12,165 bases of DNA from Dermatophilus congolensis (GTDB lineage: Bacteria; Actinomycetota; Actinomycetes; Actinomycetales; Dermatophilaceae). The notes beneath the pieces are model-generated. The model saw only the letters and a list, made by a program, of their open reading frames with translations, made no database searches and had not been told where the DNA came from. Below, piece by piece: positions 1 through 5,981 of this stretch; positions within the stretch are counted from its first letter, which is position 1, and the number at the start of each line of letters is the position of its first letter. Position numbers and translations under genes: made by a program. The stretch spans positions 1-12,165 of the forward strand of contig JAUNUP010000033.1 of the NCBI GenBank assembly GCA_030538115.1, given 5' to 3'.

Positions 1-53
1 CTCAGAAAGGGAAACCCGCCAAACCCAACTCCACCAAACCGGGAACGTTCCAC
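1..53 (-). CDS. Possible start of a further minus-strand gene (partial)
   Basis: A GTG at 53-51 on the minus strand is preceded by a good ribosome site (GGGAGG at 65-60, 6 bases from the GTG) and is followed by 17 open codons to the window edge. The predicted start is VERSRFGGVGFGGFPFL. It lies about 90 bases downstream of the excisionase-like gene on the same strand, where an integrase or replication gene might be expected. Against it, half of its codons end in A or T, unlike the surrounding genes, and the peptide is Gly/Phe-rich without a recognised domain. It may be intergenic sequence with a chance ribosome site. Confidence 0.18.
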   Translation of the reverse strand, partial: MERSRFGGVGFGGFPFL

Positions 54-143
54 GGGATGCCTCCCTCCGGGTTTTGGGCAGTGGATCAGGATATGGGGTG
101 CCACCGACAAAGCGTCAGCAGCGGCTCAAACTGAGCGGAACGA

Positions 144-344
144 TCATCCTGGCGGGGATGGGTCAGAGTCGGCGGCTGCGCCACCTCGGCGCACCCAGTC
201 GTCGATCTCGCTGGCTTGGAACTTCCAGAGGCGACCGACCTTGTGGGCGGGCATGGCCTTCTCAGCGATCCAGGTGTAGACGGTGTCTTTGGTGACCCCG
301 AGGTGGGCGGCGATGTCGTCTGCGGACAGCCACGGCTCAGCCAC
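144..344 (-). CDS. Excisionase-like HTH (HTH_17/MerR-type) DNA-binding protein
   Basis: A small DNA-binding protein of 66 residues. Residues about 4-53 form a winged-helix domain of the excisionase/HTH_17 kind: WLSADDIAAHLGVTKDTVYTWI gives the recognition helices, and the following segment around HKVGRLWKF, ending in IDDWVRRG, is the usual wing and closing helix. The start is set at GTG 344-342 because GGGAGG at 356-351 lies 6 bases upstream; an ATG 18 bases earlier would put the ribosome site inside the coding region. Proteins of this type act as recombination directionality factors in mobile elements, but the same fold is used by transcription regulators and by small proteins of defence loci. 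No integrase is visible, so the excisionase role is inference. The tail (AAADSDPSPPG) is probably disordered. It is transcribed separately from the hydrolase operon, with 126 bases between. Confidence 0.75.
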   Translation of the reverse strand: MAEPWLSADDIAAHLGVTKDTVYTWIAEKAMPAHKVGRLWKFQASEIDDWVRRGGAAADSDPSPPG

Positions 345-470
345 GTTGGTCCTCCCTCGCACGGTGCGGCCCCGGGCGGGGCGACAACAGCAAGCCTACC
401 GGGGCGGCTGCGGGTTGAACTGGGTTTGTCAGGGCGTGGCCGATCCGAACCGGTGCGGCTCCGGTGCCGA

Positions 471-1607
471 TCAGTTCGCTAACTGCGAGGTGAGCCAGCC
501 GCTCACGACGGCCCGCCACCGCTCGGGGTCGGTGTTCCAGGCGAGGGTGTGGTCGGCGTCGAAGGTCTCCAGCATCACGATGTCGGCGCGTCGGCCTTGG
601 AGTGCTTGTGAGAGCCGGATGGGTGCAGAGCCGTCTCTCGTGCCGTGGAGGATCAGCGTGGGTGTGGTGAGCTCGGCGGCGCGGGCGATCCAGTCGAATC
701 GGCGTAGCGGGATCGACTCGGGCAGCCCGACCATGCGTGCGAGCGGCCCGGTGCTGAGCCAGGGGATGGCGAGGAGCCCTGCGCCGCCTGGGAGTCCGCT
801 GCGCGCGCAGTTGGCTTTGATCGTCTCGGTCCAGTCGAGGACCGGCGAGTCAAGGACGAGTGCGGTGATGAGGCCGTCGTGGCGCGGGCGTGCGGCGAGC
901 TGGAGCGCGATGGCGGCTCCCATCGACCAGCCGAACAGGACGATCCGTTGGGCTCCTCGTCGGACGGCGTATCCGATGGCTTCGTCTACGTCGGCGGTCT
1001 CGGTGTGGCCGAGGGTTGATCGGCCGGTGCCGACGCGGGGGCCTTCGGTGGTGTTTCGGTAGGTGACGACGAGGGAGGTGTAGCCGAGTTCGGTGGCGAC
1101 TTGGGCGCCGCGGAGGGTTCCGGCGCGGGTGCTGCCGAGTCCGTGGATGTGGATGGCCCAGGTCGAGGGGTCGCCGTCGATGCGCCAGGCCGGGCACGGG
1201 CCGGCTGTGGTGGTGATGGTGATGTCGCGTGCGTTGAGTCCGGCCTCGGGTGGGGTGGCGCAGTAGATGCCGCTCCACGAGGCACGGTCACCGTGTACGA
1301 GTCTCAGCCCTGGCGAGGTGCCGGCGACGGTGCGGGCGATCCCGGCTGGGCCGCGGTCGGACGCTTCTGTGGAGAGTTGTGCCCAGCCGCCACCGTCGAT
1401 CCAGAGGTTGTAGATGCCCTTGGCGGTGGTCTGCGGCGTGCGGTCGAGAACGATCTGCTGAGTCTCGTCGTCGTGCTCGATCTCGCGGATGGCGAGGTCG
1501 AAGATGCGCGGGCCAGCGGGTGCAGTGAGGCGCCGTGCGATGGCCCACCCTGTGCCCAGCGCTCCGGCCGCGAGGAGCCCAGCTCCAAGAGTGACGGCGC
1601 GTTTCAT
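471..1607 (-). CDS. Membrane-anchored alpha/beta hydrolase
   Basis: A serine hydrolase of 378 residues. The N-terminus (KR, then a hydrophobic stretch at about 5-25, then RR) looks like an uncleaved signal anchor. The alpha/beta fold begins near residue 150 with an oxyanion-type HIHGLGS. The nucleophile elbow GWSMG places the serine at about 228; the Asp is in HGTRDGSAP (about 325) and the His in DADHTLAW (about 353), so the Ser-Asp-His triad is complete and correctly ordered. The substrate cannot be predicted; the family includes esterases, lipases and peptidases. The ATG at 1607 follows GGGGAG at 8 bases and overlaps the stop of the preceding membrane-protein fragment by 4 bases (ATGA), so it is probably translationally coupled. 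It closes the XRE-ImmA-membrane protein operon. An unusual partner for an ImmA switch; one idea is that it makes or destroys a signal, but this is speculation. Confidence 0.85.
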   Translation of the reverse strand: MKRAVTLGAGLLAAGALGTGWAIARRLTAPAGPRIFDLAIREIEHDDETQQIVLDRTPQTTAKGIYNLWIDGGGWAQLSTEASDRGPAGIARTVAGTSPGLRLVHGDRASWSGIYCATPPEAGLNARDITITTTAGPCPAWRIDGDPSTWAIHIHGLGSTRAGTLRGAQVATELGYTSLVVTYRNTTEGPRVGTGRSTLGHTETADVDEAIGYAVRRGAQRIVLFGWSMGAAIALQLAARPRHDGLITALVLDSPVLDWTETIKANCARSGLPGGAGLLAIPWLSTGPLARMVGLPESIPLRRFDWIARAAELTTPTLILHGTRDGSAPIRLSQALQGRRADIVMLETFDADHTLAWNTDPERWRAVVSGWLTSQLAN

Positions 1608-2041
1608 GAGGCATGCTCCCCACTGCCCTCGGCGGTGCGTTCTCCCACGATCAGCTCGCTCGGTTTAGCAGGGGTGGTGTCTGCCTGCGCATGGCCGAGG
1701 AGGTGCTGTTCGGCGGCTTGGAGTAGCGCGCGCTCGTCGTGGGTGATGGTGAACTCGACGCGGCCGTCAATGATGGCGTCTCGGATTTCGACGATCCTGC
1801 GATGGAGACGTGCTTCTGGCTCGTCGCTGGCCGCGAGTGGTTCGACGTGGCTCAGGCCCGGCCGTTCTCGGGTGGCTCGTTCCCAGAGCGGCTCGATCTC
1901 GGCGGAGAGCGCCACCGTGCGGCGACGGCGCGCATAGTGGCGGCCGCGCCGGATCGCGGGTTGTGCCGTGAAGCCTGCGCACAGGAATAGGAAGGTGAGC
2001 AGAGACAAGGGCGAATAGGTGGGCTGGACAGCGCGGAGCAC
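1604..2041 (-). CDS. C-terminal DUF6545-like fragment of the frameshifted membrane protein
   Basis: This frame begins at a GTG without a convincing ribosome site and encodes 145 residues. It opens with one hydrophobic helix (about 10-30, SLLTFLFLCAGF), then a basic linker (RRGRHYARRRRT), then a soluble helical domain containing EIEPLWERAT and LHRRIVEIRDAIIDGR. The last two segments are what I associate with DUF6545, where a Leu-Trp helix and a Tyr/His-Arg-Arg-x-x-EIRD helix recur. It lacks a start of its own kind and is best read as the tail of the upstream frame. The stop overlaps the hydrolase ATG, so some coupling to the hydrolase could depend on this frame being translated. Confidence 0.55.
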   Translation of the reverse strand: MLRAVQPTYSPLSLLTFLFLCAGFTAQPAIRRGRHYARRRRTVALSAEIEPLWERATRERPGLSHVEPLAASDEPEARLHRRIVEIRDAIIDGRVEFTITHDERALLQAAEQHLLGHAQADTTPAKPSELIVGERTAEGSGEHAS

Positions 2042-2639
2042 GCCGATGGCCGGTGGTGTGGGTGATGTCCATCACGATCACGGCGAGGCAGAGCAGCACC
2101 CCGAACGCCGACCCGATGGTCAATAGCACTGCGGGGAGGCGTTGGATTCCACTGCTGTTCCGGTATTGGCGGGCGGCTAGGACCAGCATCGTGGCGATGA
2201 CGATGCCGCAGTAGGTGAAGTTGATGATCGAGTAGATCGCCGTTGCTGGCTGTGCGCCGAGGTCGACCATGAACCGGGCGGTGGTTTGGCCGAGGTCGAT
2301 GAACATGAACGCGGCGATGATCGCGGCCAGCGAGAGGAGCAGGATGGGGAGGCTCAGCGCCGCGCTCACGACGCGGGGGCGGTGTTCGCCGGTGTGCATG
2401 ACAGCGCGGCCGAGGAAGAACAGCCCGATCATCAGCACCGCGTCGGCAATCAGGGTGGCGATGTTGGCGCCGCCCAGGAGCGGATCGACGGACTCGTAGA
2501 CAGCATCGACGTTGAGCGTCATCGCGATCGCGATGGCGATGGCGGCGTAGGTGACGCTGCGGTCTGGGCGCTTCCTGCGGATGATGAGCAGGCTCGCCAC
2601 GAGCACCCACATCAGGGCCGCGACGAGCATCTGGGTCAT
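1767..2639 (-). CDS. N-terminal membrane fragment of the frameshifted MAB_1171c-like protein
   Basis: The open frame encodes 290 residues, of which only about the first 197 look genuine. These hold six predicted membrane helices, at about 2-21, 28-47, 57-80, 91-117, 135-158 and 168-192, with basic loops such as RRKRPDR after helix 1. After residue 197 the sequence becomes Arg/Pro/His-rich with no hydrophobic or domain pattern, as expected for reading out of frame through the C-terminal domain. If translated as it stands, the product would be a six-helix protein with an aberrant basic tail of about 93 residues, lacking the cytoplasmic domain. Start ATG at 2639 overlaps the immA stop. Confidence 0.6.
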   Translation of the reverse strand: MTQMLVAALMWVLVASLLIIRRKRPDRSVTYAAIAIAIAMTLNVDAVYESVDPLLGGANIATLIADAVLMIGLFFLGRAVMHTGEHRPRVVSAALSLPILLLSLAAIIAAFMFIDLGQTTARFMVDLGAQPATAIYSIINFTYCGIVIATMLVLAARQYRNSSGIQRLPAVLLTIGSAFGVLLCLAVIVMDITHTTGHRRAPRCPAHLFALVSAHLPIPVRRLHGTTRDPARPPLCAPSPHGGALRRDRAALGTSHPRTAGPEPRRTTRGQRRARSTSPSQDRRNPRRHH

Positions 2640-3100
2640 CCGAAGACCTCCCAGTAGCGGGACTCGGCGAAGGCGTGTCCTCGGATGCCTGCGGCGAGGC
2701 GGTCGGCGAGCGATTCGGCGGCAATCTCGGTCTCGCGGTCGAGGTCTTGCCGTCTGAGGAGTCGCGCGATGGTGTCTGGTGGGATGTCGGGTAGCAGCAT
2801 GTCCATGGCGGCGCAGTCTTCCCCGTCGCAGTGGCCGAGGATGAGGTGCGCGAGCTCATGGAGCACGAACTGCTGGCGGTGGAGCGTCGAGTCGGTTCGC
2901 GCCAGGAGGATCACGTCGGCCTCTTCGATGGCGAACCAGAGCGCGCAGATGCCGTCGCTGGTGTCGAGGTCGTCGCGTTCGTAGACCTTCAGTGGTCGCC
3001 CGCGTCGGGCCTGGATCGCGTGGATGAGGTCGTCGAGGGTGAAAGTGTGGCCGAGCTGGAGGTCCGCGACGGCCGCCGATACGGTCTGTTCGATATTCAC
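2636..3100 (-). CDS. ImmA/IrrE family zinc metallo-endopeptidase
   Basis: A 154-residue protein of usual family length. The zinc motif HELAH is at residues 81-85 (His81, Glu82, His85), and the third ligand is probably one of the glutamates in RETEIAAES (about 123-130). The upstream half has the typical beta-rich part with ICALWFAIEEADVILLARTD. In ICEBs1, ImmA cleaves the XRE repressor ImmR to induce excision and transfer; in Deinococcus, IrrE acts on the XRE repressor DdrO. Here the XRE gene lies 61 bases upstream on the same strand, which strongly suggests the same pairing. The GTG start is supported by GAGAGGGG with 6 bases to the GTG. Automatic annotations often call such proteins toxins of a toxin-antitoxin pair; the ImmR/ImmA reading fits the mobile-element setting better. 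Confidence 0.88.
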   Translation of the reverse strand: MNIEQTVSAAVADLQLGHTFTLDDLIHAIQARRGRPLKVYERDDLDTSDGICALWFAIEEADVILLARTDSTLHRQQFVLHELAHLILGHCDGEDCAAMDMLLPDIPPDTIARLLRRQDLDRETEIAAESLADRLAAGIRGHAFAESRYWEVFG

Positions 3101-3161
3101 GGTGCGCCCCTCTCGGTGGAGAGCACGTGGCCGGTATCGGCGTCGCGTTGCGCGATACCTG

Positions 3162-3593
3162 TCAGTGCTCAGGCATGTGTGTCATTTCCTCATCCAGGAA
3201 CTTGGTGATGGCGTGGAGTGCTTTCGGTGAGATGTCACCGAGGGTACGTGCGGCGTAGGACTTCACCTTCGCCGCACGCATGGAACGAACGAGGTCGAGC
3301 TGCGCGGTGACCTTCTCGGGCGTGGTGGCGCCGTCGGCTCCCAGGAGGAAGTCGGTATCGACATCGAAGTAGGCGGCGAGCCCCTCGAAGACGGCGGGGT
3401 CTTGGACGTAGCGGTGGCCGTTGACCATGTACGTCCAGCGCGAGCGCGACAGGTTGACGCCGCGGTCTTTGAGGTAGTCCGCGATCTGCGAGTAGGTCGG
3501 CTCTGCGCCGGACTCGGCCTCGGCAACGTCCATCAGGAGCCGCAAGCGGTTGGCGAGATCGACTGCCGCAGCCTGGCTCTCTTCTTCGGTCAT
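3162..3593 (-). CDS. XRE-family transcriptional regulator (ImmR-like, EspR-like layout)
   Basis: A 143-residue DNA-binding protein. Residues about 33-85 form the XRE helix-turn-helix (TYSQIADYLKDRGVNLSRSRWTYMVNG then DPAVFEGLAAYFDVDTDFLLG). Residues about 92-140 are a helical region likely to mediate dimerisation. The layout, with an insertion between the first HTH helices and a helical C-terminus, resembles mycobacterial EspR, which binds several spaced sites and loops DNA. The ATG at 3593 is chosen because AAGGAGGT ends 8 bases upstream; an open frame extending to 4205 runs through the control region and into the antisense of the ArdC-like gene and is not real. It heads the minus-strand operon and sits next to four palindromes at 3657-3760, which it probably binds to repress both directions. 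ImmA, encoded next, is its likely antagonist. Confidence 0.85.
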   Translation of the reverse strand: MTEEESQAAAVDLANRLRLLMDVAEAESGAEPTYSQIADYLKDRGVNLSRSRWTYMVNGHRYVQDPAVFEGLAAYFDVDTDFLLGADGATTPEKVTAQLDLVRSMRAAKVKSYAARTLGDISPKALHAITKFLDEEMTHMPEH

Positions 3594-3656
3594 GGCTGCT
3601 GACCTCCTTTCCCTTGTGACGGGCAAGGCATCGCTGTTGTCCACCCCGAAGGGCGG

Positions 3657-3693
3657 TTGTGCATGCTCAACGCTACTCGTTGGGCATGCACAA
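3657..3693. repeat. Inverted repeat formed by operator sites 1 and 2
   Basis: TTGTGCATGCTCAACG (3657-3672) and CGTTGGGCATGCACAA (3678-3693) are reverse complements at 15 of 16 positions, separated by the 5-bp spacer CTACT. Sites 1 and 2 therefore face each other and extend the 14-bp palindrome by a shared CG; site 3 has the same CG extension in the orientation of site 1, while site 4 lacks it. The 37-bp unit could bind a dimer of dimers. Confidence 0.75.
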
Positions 3694-3760
3694 ATCAAGG
3701 CTTGCGCATGCTCAACGGCCGTGCTCCAATGGGAACTCCGACCCGTTTGAGCATGCTCAA
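3657..3760. promoter_or_regulatory. Cluster of four phased palindromic operator-like sites
   Basis: Four 14-bp sites: TTGTGCATGCTCAA (3657-3670), TTGGGCATGCACAA (3680-3693), TTGCGCATGCTCAA (3702-3715) and TTGAGCATGCTCAA (3747-3760, a perfect palindrome). Consensus TTGNGCATGCNCAA. Centre spacings are 23, 22 and 45 bp, close to two, two and four helical turns, so dimers bound to all four would face the same side. The cluster lies between the divergent starts of the XRE gene (3593) and the ArdC-like gene (3982). A weak plus-strand promoter can be imagined with TTGCGC at 3702 and TCCAAT at 3725-3730 (17-bp spacer), overlapping site 3; this is only a guess. Binding by the XRE protein is inference. 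Confidence 0.8.
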
Positions 3761-3797
3761 TTGCCTGCTTGGGTGGGTCGCTCTCGCCAGAGAAGAG

Positions 3798-3929
3798 GTG
3801 ACCGATGCTGGCTCTCGCGCCGATCCCGCGCGGCTTCTCGCGGAGGCGCGCCGCAATGGCAGGCCGCCCAGTACGGCTGGCCCGGCAGGTGTGCTCTCGT
3901 CCTGGCGGGAGGGGGTGCCTACCTCGTAG
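3798..3929 (+). CDS. Possible small leader ORF (43 aa) ahead of the ArdC-like gene
   Basis: A GTG at 3798 opens a 43-codon frame ending TAG at 3927. The codons mostly end in G or C and the peptide (VTDAGSRADPARLLAEARRN, then a Gly/Pro-rich tail) looks protein-like, but no family is recognised. The ribosome site is weak (AGAGAAG). Its stop lies inside a small inverted repeat, CCTAC/GTAGG at 3918-3930. A competing reading is an ATG at 3805 with GAGG 6 bases upstream, in frame with the ArdC-like protein and giving it a 59-residue basic N-terminal extension. The 3761-3981 stretch holds no other gene that I can support. Confidence 0.2.
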   Translation: MTDAGSRADPARLLAEARRNGRPPSTAGPAGVLSSWREGVPTS

Positions 3930-3981
3930 GTGTACCGCCGCGCCCACGAGTGTCGTGGTGGTCGCGAGAGGAGACCCGGTC

Positions 3982-5055
3982 ATGGCATCGACACTGGACC
4001 AGCGGGCGGCGCGCGAGGCGAAGCTCGACGAGCTGCACGAGAAGCTGACGGGCGCGGTCGAGCAGCTCGTCTCCGGCGACGACTGGCGCGAGGCGCTCGC
4101 GTTCGCCGCGCGGTTCCGCTCCCGGTCGTTCAACAACACGATGCTGATCTGGGTGCAGCACCAGGTCGCGTTCGAGGCCGGCCGCGTGCCCGAGCCGTTC
4201 CCCACGCTCGTGGCCGGGTATCGGCAGTGGCAGGCGCTGGGGCGTCAGGTGATGAAGGGCCAGCCGGGGTACATGATCTTCGCCCCCGTCACGGGCAGGT
4301 TCGCCACGGCCACGCCGTCGGATTCTGGTTCGTGGCGGAGGCTGGGGCCGCGGGAGAAGCCGAAGCCGGGTGAGGTGGTGCGCTCGCGCATGGTCGGTGC
4401 CCGCCCGGCGTACGTCTGGGATGTCTCCCAGACCGACGGCGAACACCTCCCCGCCACGCCTGCGCCGGTGCTGTTGGAGGGCGAAGCCCCCGCAGGCCTC
4501 TGGGACGGCCTCGCCGCCCAGATACAGGCGGCGGGGTTCGAGGTCGTCCCCGTGCCGGACGAGAAGGCGATCATGGGCGCGAACGGCATGACCGACTACG
4601 AGGCGCGCACGGTGTCGGTGCGGGAGAACATGTCTCCTGCTGCACGAGTGAAGACGCTGGCGCACGAGCTCGCGCATGTGACGATGCACGACCCCGACGA
4701 CATGGAGGTGCGGCAGCATCGCGGTATCCGCGAGGTCGAAGCCGAGTCGGTGGCGCTGATGATCGGTGCCGCGCACGGCATGACCACCGACGGCTACACG
4801 ATCCCGTACGTCTCGACCTGGGCGGCCCGCGCCGACGACAAAGAGCCCGCACAGATCGTGCAGGCAACCGGCGAGCGAGTGCGGAAGACGGCGCTGGCGA
4901 TCCTCGACCAGCTCGACACCCCACAGCTCGGCGACGGCACCCCTCCCGGCCTCGAACGCGACACCCCGACGGCGAAGCCGACCCGCGCGTCGGCTCGGCA
5001 GGTTGAGCCCGATCGACCGCATGCCGAGCCGGTCTTGGCAGGACGGGGGCTGTGA
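3982..5055 (+). CDS. ArdC-like ssDNA-binding domain protein with zinc metallopeptidase domain
   Basis: A 357-residue protein typical of conjugative elements. The N-terminal half (about 10-135) is an ArdC_N-type ssDNA-binding domain, with FAARFRSRSFNNTMLIWVQ and ATA-rich sequence after GYMIFAPVTGRF as landmarks. The C-terminal half is a zincin: HELAH at 228-232 with EVEAES at about 251-256 supplying the third ligand. ArdC proteins of broad-host plasmids protect incoming single strands from restriction; here the family assignment is firm but antirestriction activity is inferred. After residue 310 a Pro/Thr-rich tail looks disordered. ATG 3982 follows GAGAGGAG at a normal distance; an in-frame ATG at 3805 exists but gives an atypical basic extension. 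It is the first clear gene of the rightward operon and the primase ATG overlaps its stop by one base (TGATG). Confidence 0.85.
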   Translation: MASTLDQRAAREAKLDELHEKLTGAVEQLVSGDDWREALAFAARFRSRSFNNTMLIWVQHQVAFEAGRVPEPFPTLVAGYRQWQALGRQVMKGQPGYMIFAPVTGRFATATPSDSGSWRRLGPREKPKPGEVVRSRMVGARPAYVWDVSQTDGEHLPATPAPVLLEGEAPAGLWDGLAAQIQAAGFEVVPVPDEKAIMGANGMTDYEARTVSVRENMSPAARVKTLAHELAHVTMHDPDDMEVRQHRGIREVEAESVALMIGAAHGMTTDGYTIPYVSTWAARADDKEPAQIVQATGERVRKTALAILDQLDTPQLGDGTPPGLERDTPTAKPTRASARQVEPDRPHAEPVLAGRGL

Positions 5056-5981
5056 TGCCCGACCCCTTCGACGCTCTCGCCGCGCTCATCCGCGTGGACC
5101 GGACACCGGACCTCGCCGCTGCGGCACGGAGCTTCGCTGCGGCTGGGGTGCCGGTGTTCCCGTGCGAGCCCGATGGGAAGCGGCCGCTCACCCGCCGCGG
5201 GTTCCTAGACGCCACCAGCGACCCGGCCCGGGTCGCCAAGTGGTGGTCGCGCACCCCGGACGCCAACATTGGCCTCCCCACCGGGGCGCCGTCGGGTGTC
5301 GTCGTGGTGGATGTCGATGTTCACGGCCCTGTCGATGGTCGCGCCGCCTGGCGTCGGGCCTCGGCCGCGGGGCTGGTCGATGGGGCGGGTCTGCTGGTGC
5401 GGACCCCGACCGGCGGTGCCCACGCCTACTTCCCGGCAACCCTGGGTGTGGAGCAGCGGTCGTGGCAGGCCGCCAGTGCCGGGGTCGATTTCCGGGGCGA
5501 CGGCGGCTACATCATCGCCCCACCCTCCCGCCGAACCATCGACAGCACCCTGCGGCGCTACGAGATCACCGACCTCGCCGCCAACTCCATCGGACCCGTC
5601 GATGCCGCACGACTCCGCGACTTCCTCGACCCCCGACCAGCCCCACCGACGCGAAACGACGGGGGCACAGTCGAGGTGGACGCCGAACGGCTCGCCTCTT
5701 GGGTCGCGAGCCGTGGCGAGGGCGAACGGAACCGGGGCCTGTTCTGGGCCGCCTGCCGCCTCGCCGAGAACGGCACCCCACCCGCCGAGACGCTCGACGC
5801 ACTCGGCCCTGCCGCTGTGCGGGCCGGACTCAGCGAGCGTGAGATCACCACAACCGTGCGCTCCGCCTACCGCGCCACCACTGCAGATGCCGCCTCTGCC
5901 AATCGGAGGCAGGGTCCGGATCGGTGGTGCTCGCGCTCGGCGTCTTCTCCCGCCGTCTCGCCGAGGAGGGAAGGGCTGTGA
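5055..5981 (+). CDS. Bifunctional DNA primase/polymerase (AEP superfamily, prim-pol)
   Basis: A 308-residue protein whose first 190 or so residues are the archaeo-eukaryotic primase domain found in mobile elements. The metal-binding DxD is in VVVVDVDVHG (Asp86, Asp88), the nucleotide-binding His in TPTGGAHAYF (His123), and the third motif is around DFRGDGGYIIAPPS (145-158). The front of the domain shows FPCEPDGKRPLTRRGF, usual for the family. The C-terminal 100 residues (ERLASWVASRGEGERNRGLFWAACRLAENG and after) form the small helical domain often attached to such primases. No helicase domain is fused, so a separate helicase or host machinery would be required. It probably makes primers for conjugative or plasmid replication. 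An in-frame GTG directly precedes the chosen ATG; the one-base overlap with the ArdC-like stop favours the ATG. Confidence 0.88.
   Translation: MPDPFDALAALIRVDRTPDLAAAARSFAAAGVPVFPCEPDGKRPLTRRGFLDATSDPARVAKWWSRTPDANIGLPTGAPSGVVVVDVDVHGPVDGRAAWRRASAAGLVDGAGLLVRTPTGGAHAYFPATLGVEQRSWQAASAGVDFRGDGGYIIAPPSRRTIDSTLRRYEITDLAANSIGPVDAARLRDFLDPRPAPPTRNDGGTVEVDAERLASWVASRGEGERNRGLFWAACRLAENGTPPAETLDALGPAAVRAGLSEREITTTVRSAYRATTADAASANRRQGPDRWCSRSASSPAVSPRREGL

Larger units (their letters stand above)
1604..2639 (-). pseudogene. MAB_1171c-like seven-helix membrane protein, split by a frameshift
   Basis: Two overlapping minus-strand frames together make one protein of about 345 residues: six membrane helices from the first frame, a seventh helix and a cytoplasmic domain from the second. 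This matches the layout of the actinobacterial MAB_1171c family (membrane part plus C-terminal DUF6545 domain), which I recall as commonly encoded next to XRE and ImmA/IrrE genes; the family name is from memory. The join needs a +1 shift (one extra base, or two missing). It can be placed closely: the downstream frame has a TGA overlapping the GTGATGG at about 2072-2066, and the upstream frame turns into Arg/Pro-rich shadow sequence after DITHTT, so the shift lies at about 2041-2071. The gene starts with an ATGA overlap on immA and ends in one with the hydrolase. It could be a true pseudogene, a sequencing error, or less likely a programmed shift. Confidence 0.7.

Noticed and set aside
42..51. 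GGAACGTTCC palindrome as an operator
   Set aside because: A single 10-bp palindrome with no repeat and no assignable promoter; could easily be chance.
345..470. Terminator for the minus-strand hydrolase operon
   Set aside because: Only a 5-bp ACCGG/CCGGT stem with repeated CACCGG is visible and there is no U-run, so no terminator can be supported; the gap presumably holds the promoter of the excisionase-like gene.
2041..2071. Programmed +1 frameshift in the membrane-protein gene
   Set aside because: The sequence ACC ACC GGC C shows no slow codon, slippery run or adjacent structure that I recognise; mutation or sequencing error is simpler.
3657..3760. CRISPR array or plasmid replication iterons
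   Set aside because: Units are 14-bp palindromes in mixed orientation with unequal short gaps, with no spacers of constant length and no replication initiator gene beside them; an operator cluster next to a repressor gene explains them better.
3162..4205. XRE regulator with a 204-residue N-terminal extension
   Set aside because: The extension crosses the palindrome cluster and the start of the divergent gene, while ATG 3593 has a near-perfect ribosome site 8 bases upstream.
3919..5022. Minus-strand open frame opposite the ArdC-like gene
   Set aside because: Arg/His/Leu-rich antisense shadow of a gene with a recognisable ArdC_N and HELAH zincin domain.
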